From the NCBI GenBank assembly GCA_025529335.1, contig JAMYHX010000865.1, forward strand, positions 1 to 10,323: DNA of 10,323 bases, read 5' to 3'. The notes beneath the pieces are model-generated. The model was not told the DNA's origin. It worked only from the letters and a program-made list of their open reading frames with translations, and did not search any database. Below are positions 5,928 through 10,323 of this stretch, in pieces (the stretch's first letter is position 1; every line of letters begins with the position of its first letter). This stretch comes from Rhizopus sp. PT2906 (Eukaryota > Mucoromycota > Mucoromycetes > Mucorales > Rhizopodaceae). The translations under genes were made by a program, and so were the position numbers.

Positions 5928-8869
5928 TACAAATAGTTGGTTAGCCAGTAAAACATAAGGGTCTCGAAATGCTCATTGACACTAGCATGTCGAAGACCAT
6001 GTTTTTCATTTGGATATACTTGAAGATAGTGATGCTTGTTATGTTTAACTAATTCTGTTACGAGTGCCTCAGTATTCTTGAAATGCACATTTTCATCAAT
6101 CAAACCATGAGCAATCAGCAGCCTATTGCCACTACATATAATGGTTATTAACAGAATCGCATACACAAGGCATTCTTTTAGTTTACCTGTCTGGAAAGTC
6201 TCGTACATACGGTAACACAGAACTTTTTGCATAAGCCTTTCTATTTTCAGACGGTAGCCCCATATACCGTTCCGTATAAGCAGCATCATAGAGTTCCCAT
6301 TGCGTCACAGGCGCACCAGCAATTGCTATTTTAAATAAATCAGGATATTGTCCTAATGCCATAAGACTAAGGTATCCTCCATATGACCACCCAGTGATAG
6401 CCACCCTGTTCAAGTCAACAACGCTTACTTTTCTTCCATCCATTGTCACTCCAGCTCCAAACTTGGTATTGTACAAGAACTGTAATCCTTCGATCTGATC
6501 CTTGAGTTCGACTGTACCAAGCCGATACTGGATATGTGATTCAAAATGAAGACCTCTGTCGCTAGATCCTCGGCCATCGATGATGACGACTGCAAATCCA
6601 AAATAGACAGACATCAAATATCGCATGAGTCTCGGGAATCTGAATTCGTTGACTACCATTTGTGATTTAGGCCCACCGTAGATGTGAAGGATGGTAGGGT
6701 AGCTGTATCCAGGCTGATAAGACCGTGGTCTATATAGACATCCGTACAAAACGACGCCTTTTACAAAAAAAAAAAAAAGGAGTAAGCCATCTATAGATTT
6801 TATCTTTCAAACTATATATATACCATCTGACGTCGTGAAGCTAAACAAGTGTCCATTTGACAAAACACTTTCATATATTAACGTCGCTTCCTCATAGTGT
6901 TTGATGTTTTCAGCTGCTGGTGAATTTGTGTGAAGAAAAAGGGTGTTGGCTATACACGGAGCGCTGTTCTGGTAAGGAGTGATCCGACAGACAGGTAAGA
7001 TGAGTCCTTTGTAACTCGATAGTGAGGGCAGTAATGAACTATGGTCAATCTTTTGCACAGAAAAGACATGCGGATGATGTAGGTTAGAAAAGCAATCTAC
7101 AAAATAATCTGGACAAGTCATGGTGACTGTATGGCTAAATCCAGGTTGAGTCAGCCGTCTGATGCCGTCCTGTGGTCTGATGTATGATACAACATAAAAG
7201 TGAGGTTCCAAAGGAGTATCTGCCTTGGCAGAAAAATACACAAGGCCACGCGATTCATCCACATAAATGGGCTTGTCTAGACAGCACCACTCACCATGTG
7301 TAAGTTGAGTGATAATTGCGGGTTGATCTATATGTTTTTCTACGAGATAAAGGTGTCGATATCCGTTTGACTTTTCAGAGCTCCATATCAGCCTTGTTAC
7401 TGCCGCATCCGTCTGTTTCATGAAATAGTATGTGTCTGTCACATTAATCCAGGCACTATTCGTTTCTTCCCAAAGTATCTCTGCTGATAAAGATGAGGAT
7501 GAGCTAGTGAATTGTTCTAATGCCAATTTCACTATCGCTGTTCTCTTTTGATCTCTCGATAATATCTGGGCCCATACGCTTTATATGCAGATAAATCTCT
7601 CATGTCATTTTTTTTTAAAAACAAATGCTTTACCTTTGACCATTTGGTATCCAACCGAATCTAACGATATATTCCATCCAAGGAAATGCAATATGAAGCT
7701 CATCATGATCCAATAGTTTTCTATGTATGATTTCTGTATCGCTAAATTCTACAATTCTTATTTTACTCGTAGCATTGGGTTTTCCTGCATATGGGTATCG
7801 CATGCACTCAGTGTGATTGAGCAGAGTATCTGATCCAGAAAATGAGATGGCTGGTTTTGATATTCTTAACAGCTCGACCTCTAGTTCAGACGTTTCTAGA
7901 TACACTATTCTGTCTACGGGTGAATCAGGATCAGATGGTGCCCAGTAATAGCCAGTGAACCGATGAAATTCCTCCTAAACGTTATAACTATTAGTATATG
8001 TGTGTAGCCACATGTGTTGCTGTCATGTTTACTTGCATCATGTATTCTACACCGCCACAGTTTAATGTAGGATCTTTGGTATTTAGTGAGCAAAACGTAA
8101 GCTGTCTCTCATTCCCTTCAAGATCCATCACCCAGATATCTCTATTTTTGATAAATGCAATCTTGTCAGCATGGTTTCCGCCTAGTTTCGGATCAAGTCT
8201 TCCGTCTAATAGGAGGGTTTTAGATGTAGGGTATCGCTCAGTTGATTGTGTGTTGCAAACATGCATTGATCTACTATAAACTAGCCTAGGTATCTAAGAT
8301 ATACACCATCAATAAATCTTCTCTCTTTCTCTTTCTATAAATATATATATATATTTATACTTTACCTGCTCCATTTTACTAATGAAAATGCCATTATGAG
8401 ATGTAAACATGACAGTATCATCTTTAATATCATAGCTAGTTATGCCTTGTAAACGAAAATGCGTTCCTGTTTTAGGGTTACAGTACTCTTCAAATAGTAC
8501 GTTCCATTCTAATAAAGGTGCTTTGCTACATGCTGCTAGATATTCTGCTTCTGTCATTCTATCGGACTTATTTAACCAGTCTGAGTAAGGTACTATATAT
8601 ACACTAAGCCAAACATGTTTCCCAATTCATCCCTTTTATACTTGGAGAGCAATATTACTTTTATTCAAGTCTACATGATAGAGTTGTAAGTTTCTACTAG
8701 GTGATATTTCATTCGTCAAGGCGAGATGATCAGAAAGAAAGTATAATTGGTTCGAAGCATCTATTGTGAATTCCTTGACTGTTGATAATATTTGAAGAGG
8801 ATAAATAGCTTGAAGATTTGTTCTAAAATCCCTCACTTGGTCACGAATAGTGTCCCAAGAGTAATTCAT
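5927..8869 (-). CDS. DPP8/9-like cytosolic dipeptidyl peptidase (S9B)
   Basis: Seven exons: 8869-8659 (end tentative), 8592-8366 (start tentative), 8293-8033, 7974-7634, 7578-6824, 6757-6187 and 6131-5927, giving about 856 residues, close to human DPP9 (863). The N-terminal two thirds is the beta-propeller, with DPKLGG, NRDIWVMDLE and the substrate-amine-binding EEFHRFTGYYW (Glu234-Glu235). The alpha/beta-hydrolase domain (about 600-856) has IYGGP, DGRGSSDRG and GWSYGGY (Ser723), then HGLIDENVHF (Asp801) and NEKHGLRH (His833). The 78- and 32-residue triad spacings equal those of human DPP8/9. There is no N-terminal membrane anchor or signal peptide, unlike DPP IV, Ste13 or Dap2, so a cytosolic enzyme is expected that removes Xaa-Pro/Ala dipeptides. 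The ATG at 8869 is preferred: no upstream in-frame ATG was seen, and the N-terminus aligns with the family. Confidence 0.93.
6132..6186 (-). other. DPP intron 6 (55 nt)
   Basis: The donor GTAAAC follows CCAGACAG and the acceptor ATATGTAG precedes TGGCAATAGG. Phase is 2, giving DFPD-S-GNRLLIAHG, which matches PNRLL.LHG of the family. A TTAATAAC branch-like site lies inside. Confidence 0.9.
6758..6823 (-). other. DPP intron 5 (66 nt, T14 tract)
   Basis: The donor GTATAT follows TCAGATG and the acceptor TTGTAAAAG precedes GCGTCGTTTTG. Phase is 1, giving TSDG-VVLYGCLYRPR, which matches the family at the propeller/hydrolase boundary. A CTTAC branch-like site and a run of 14 T precede the acceptor. 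Confidence 0.9.
7579..7633 (-). other. DPP intron 4 (55 nt)
   Basis: The donor GTAAAG follows GGTCAAAG and the acceptor ATATAAAG precedes CGTATGGGCC. Phase is 2, giving NGQ-S-VWAQIL, which aligns with the Lys-Tyr-Ala-Trp region of DPP9. Confidence 0.85.
7975..8032 (-). other. DPP intron 3 (58 nt)
   Basis: The donor GTAAAC follows ATGATGCAA and the acceptor CGTTTAG precedes GAGGAATTTC. Phase is 0. A good branch site ACTAAT lies inside. Splicing places Gln directly before the Glu-Glu substrate-recognition motif, as in human DPP8/9. Confidence 0.92.
8294..8365 (-). other. DPP intron 2 (72 nt, AT repeat inside)
   Basis: The donor GTAAAG follows GAGCAG and the acceptor ATCTTAG precedes ATACCTAGG. 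Phase is 0. The intron contains a TA dinucleotide run (about 8340-8354) and a GA-rich block. Confidence 0.8.
8593..8658 (-). other. DPP intron 1 (junctions tentative)
   Basis: An intron is required because the exon 1 frame meets TAA while the next block opens in another frame. The best in-frame pair is donor GTAATA (8658) with acceptor TATATATAG (8593), phase 1. An alternative acceptor CTCAG at 8581 keeps the same phase and would remove four residues. A second donor, GTATAA at 8641, has phase 0 and no nearby acceptor in register. A branch-like CTTAG lies upstream. Confidence 0.55.
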
Positions 8870-9081
8870 GTATAAAAAAAATGTATGCAAGAAAAAGAAA
8901 AAAGAAATTATGCCGTCTGTCTGTCTGTGTCTCTCTCTCTCTCATTTACAGTCACGCTTTCCATATGTAACCTCGCATAAAAAAATAGAAAACAGGCTCA
9001 TCTTTTCTATAAACTCATATTAAAGAGATCCTGTTTAAAAGGCAAGATTTTTTGTGTTTATTCAAATTTTTAGAAGGTCGC
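8870..9081. other. Spacer between DPP gene and transposase relic
   Basis: AT-rich DNA containing the microsatellite at 8915-8943 and several A tracts. It must hold the promoter of the minus-strand peptidase. I see no reading frame of note and could not pick out a terminal inverted repeat for the adjacent transposase remnant. Confidence 0.5.
8915..8943. repeat. CTGT/CT microsatellite upstream of DPP gene
   Basis: On the plus strand, tandem CTGT units run into a CT dinucleotide run. On the coding strand of the peptidase this reads as GA and GACA repeats about 45 bases upstream of its ATG. It probably lies in the 5' UTR or core promoter. The strand polarity is opposite to the CT-rich leader of BRO1. 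Confidence 0.75.
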
Positions 9082-9357
9082 TCAATTTTGTTTATAATCT
9101 TTCCATATGTCAAGGCATTTAGAAAGCGTTTTTGGGAGTGAGCGGATCCAATCTTGGTAATTTGTTATTGTAACTGTTTTTTTTACTTTAGACCAACACT
9201 CTTCAATTTGGTTCGGTAAGTAAAGGAGCGAAAATAGTGCTCGTAGAACTTTTGATGATTTGTGAATTTTGATATTATCCGTGATGCAATATAAGTCTGT
9301 AAAGGACAGATGTTGTTTCTTTTTCAAATAAGAAAAGATATGATAAGTTAATGCCAT
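9082..9357 (-). pseudogene. Tc1/mariner (IS630-type) transposase C-terminal remnant
   Basis: A 91-residue frame retains the last part of a DDE transposase. CITDNIKIHKS corresponds to the second catalytic Asp block (consensus DNAxIH). YLPNQIEECWSKVKK corresponds to the third acidic block (consensus LPPYSPxLNPIExxWSxxK), and YQDWIRSLPKTLSKCLD to the C-terminal tail. The Asp-to-Glu distance is 25 residues instead of about 34-35, which points to in-frame deletion around PYSPxL. A second shortening follows KVKK. A TAA stands directly before the ATG, and I recognise no helix-turn-helix or first Asp block in the 300 bases upstream. It is a dead fragment. Family assignment rests on remembered motifs and is fairly secure; the exact subfamily is not. 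Confidence 0.7.
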
Positions 9358-9674
9358 TTAGAAGATCTCTCTTTGTATTGTTTGATTCCCAAAAAGTTAA
9401 CTTGTCTAAATACAAATCACACTTTTTTCAATGGCCAGAATCGTGATTATCCCAAAAAATATTATGATCAAACGCAGAAAGAAAGAGAGCTATCATATTA
9501 TCATCTATACAATGTAAAATGTTTTGCGATTTTATCAAATTGAATGTTATATATAGCTTTTAATGCAACGGAAGAAGGTAAGTTACTATGGAATCTTACG
9601 GCTATTCATTCGATGGGCTTTTTCTTTTTCGACAAAGATGACAACTTTCGAAAGAAAGCTATGTTGTTGGCGGC
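9358..9674. other. Degraded repeat-like DNA, no gene
   Basis: This stretch separates two decayed minus-strand repeat fragments. Stops are frequent in all frames. It may hold unrecognisable transposase N-terminal sequence, since it lies just upstream of the transposase remnant, but no conserved block is readable. Confidence 0.4.
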
Positions 9675-10322
9675 ATTGGTGGGTTTCGGTGATTGTTTTC
9701 TGCAGCTTCAATTATAGACGATTCTGCTTTCATGGTGGCTTCTAAGGCAATGTTCTGTTTAAATAACATAGAAAATTTAGTTCAAGACGCGCTGTTTGAT
9801 TGTTATTATAAATCCATTCTTACTTTCAATTGTACCGTACTGGAAACGATGTGCGGGAGGAAATATAATCCTTCCACATTTCTAAACAATTTCACCTTTG
9901 AGACCTTGACCATCCTATATAACTTAGGAGATATCATATCCATGTAGTACGTGAATATGTCGTCTTCTTGACAGATGATGCCACAGACAATGGGATTTCG
10001 AATTCGATACAAAACAAGTTCGTTGTAGATTGCTCGTATTTGTTTGCCTATCTGATTCTATTGTCGAGCAATCGGTAGATTTTTTGAACTCGTCAAGAAC
10101 CAAGACGCGCTTTACATTAATCAATATGGAATAGGCCACGAAATTCGGCTTAAACTTTGAATCTTTCTGAAGCTCTCCATTCGCCCTATATAAATATTTA
10201 TCAATACGTTGTATCTTTTCATTTTTGGTTTTATTATCGCAAACATTTGATGCACTCAAAAATAGACCAATGCTACAGGCGCTACCTATGATGTTGCTCA
10301 ACAAAGCTTTTGAATACGTAGT
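9675..10322 (-). pseudogene. Broken copy of a Mucoromycota-repeated uncharacterised protein
   Basis: The frame is open at the right window edge (TTYSKALLSNIIG...) and reads through KYLYRANGELQKD and PNFVAYSILINVKRVLVLDE to ESD near 10050. Homology then continues in another frame: IGKQIRAIYNELVLYR, NPIVCGIICQEDD, TYYMDMISPKLYRMVKVSK, LYFLPHIV. A double stop at 9806-9811 and a further TGA near 9780 interrupt a tail-like segment ending PPMPPTT at about 9675. From memory, proteins with the pattern DxVKLGKEM, PVVCGILxEG, TYxMDL, YRMxELS, LLP are abundant and repeated in Mucorales; I know no Pfam name or function. The junction at about 10046-10050 lacks a few residues of the FVKL block, which suggests a small frameshifting deletion. 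Transposon cargo or a kinase-related fragment are alternatives. Confidence 0.6.
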
Positions 10323-10323
10323 G

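Noticed and set aside
7998..8279. Plus-strand open frame of 93 codons
   Set aside because: It is antisense to DPP exon 3, which is strongly supported by family motifs.
5927..8869. Membrane dipeptidyl peptidase (Ste13/Dap2/DPP IV type)
   Set aside because: No hydrophobic anchor at the N-terminus, and the Glu-Glu block, length and triad spacing match DPP8/9.
8869..8890. Upstream extension of the DPP protein to a TTG at 8890
   Set aside because: It needs a non-ATG start; the ATG at 8869 agrees with the family N-terminus and total length.
9563..9947. Plus-strand open frames in the right-hand repeat region
   Set aside because: They oppose the minus-strand relic of the Mucorales-repeated family, whose conserved blocks are recognisable; the plus frames show none.
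1..10323. tRNA genes, rRNA, CRISPR arrays, bacterial operons or riboswitches
   Set aside because: No B-box-like motif with a cloverleaf context, no regularly spaced repeats, and the gene structure is eukaryotic with spliceosomal introns.

Overview
The window looks like nuclear DNA of an early-diverging filamentous fungus, most likely a member of the Mucoromycota (Mucorales-like). Grounds: intact protein genes broken by very short introns (48-72 nt) with GTAAGT/GTAAAN donors and TAG/AAG acceptors; AT-rich intergenic DNA with A/T tracts and CT or GA microsatellites; CAA/AAC-coded Gln and Asn runs; a cytosolic DPP8/9-type peptidase; and, at the right end, remains of a protein family that I recall as highly repeated in Mucorales genomes. 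The species cannot be named from the sequence.

Layout. 192-407 (-): a small 71-residue ORF of unknown function with an Asn run. 408-2648: about 2.2 kb with no convincing gene, lying between two divergent start codons; it holds one short cysteine-rich ORF (2141-2401). 2649-5882 (+): a complete three-exon BRO1 (ALIX/Vps31-type ESCRT accessory protein) of about 1043 residues, with a Pro/Gln/Tyr-rich tail carrying a PSAP motif. 5927-8869 (-): a complete seven-exon DPP8/9-like cytosolic dipeptidyl peptidase, about 856 residues, with its Ser-Asp-His triad intact. 8870-9081: spacer with a GA/CT microsatellite. 9082-9357 (-): the C-terminal remnant of a Tc1/mariner (IS630-superfamily) transposase. 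About 9675-10322 (-): a frameshifted, stop-interrupted copy of an uncharacterised protein family, running off the right edge.

How the parts relate. BRO1 and the peptidase converge tail-to-tail with only 44 bp between stop codons, and poly(A)-signal-like hexamers for both strands lie inside that gap, so their transcripts probably abut or overlap. I see no shared pathway: BRO1 acts in endosomal sorting and membrane scission, the peptidase in cytosolic removal of Xaa-Pro dipeptides. The right 1.3 kb is a graveyard of repeats and is the accessory-like part of the window. I found no unmistakably new multi-gene system. The points most worth following are the prion-like tail and late-domain motif of BRO1, the overlapping 3' ends, the repeat relics and the two small ORFs.
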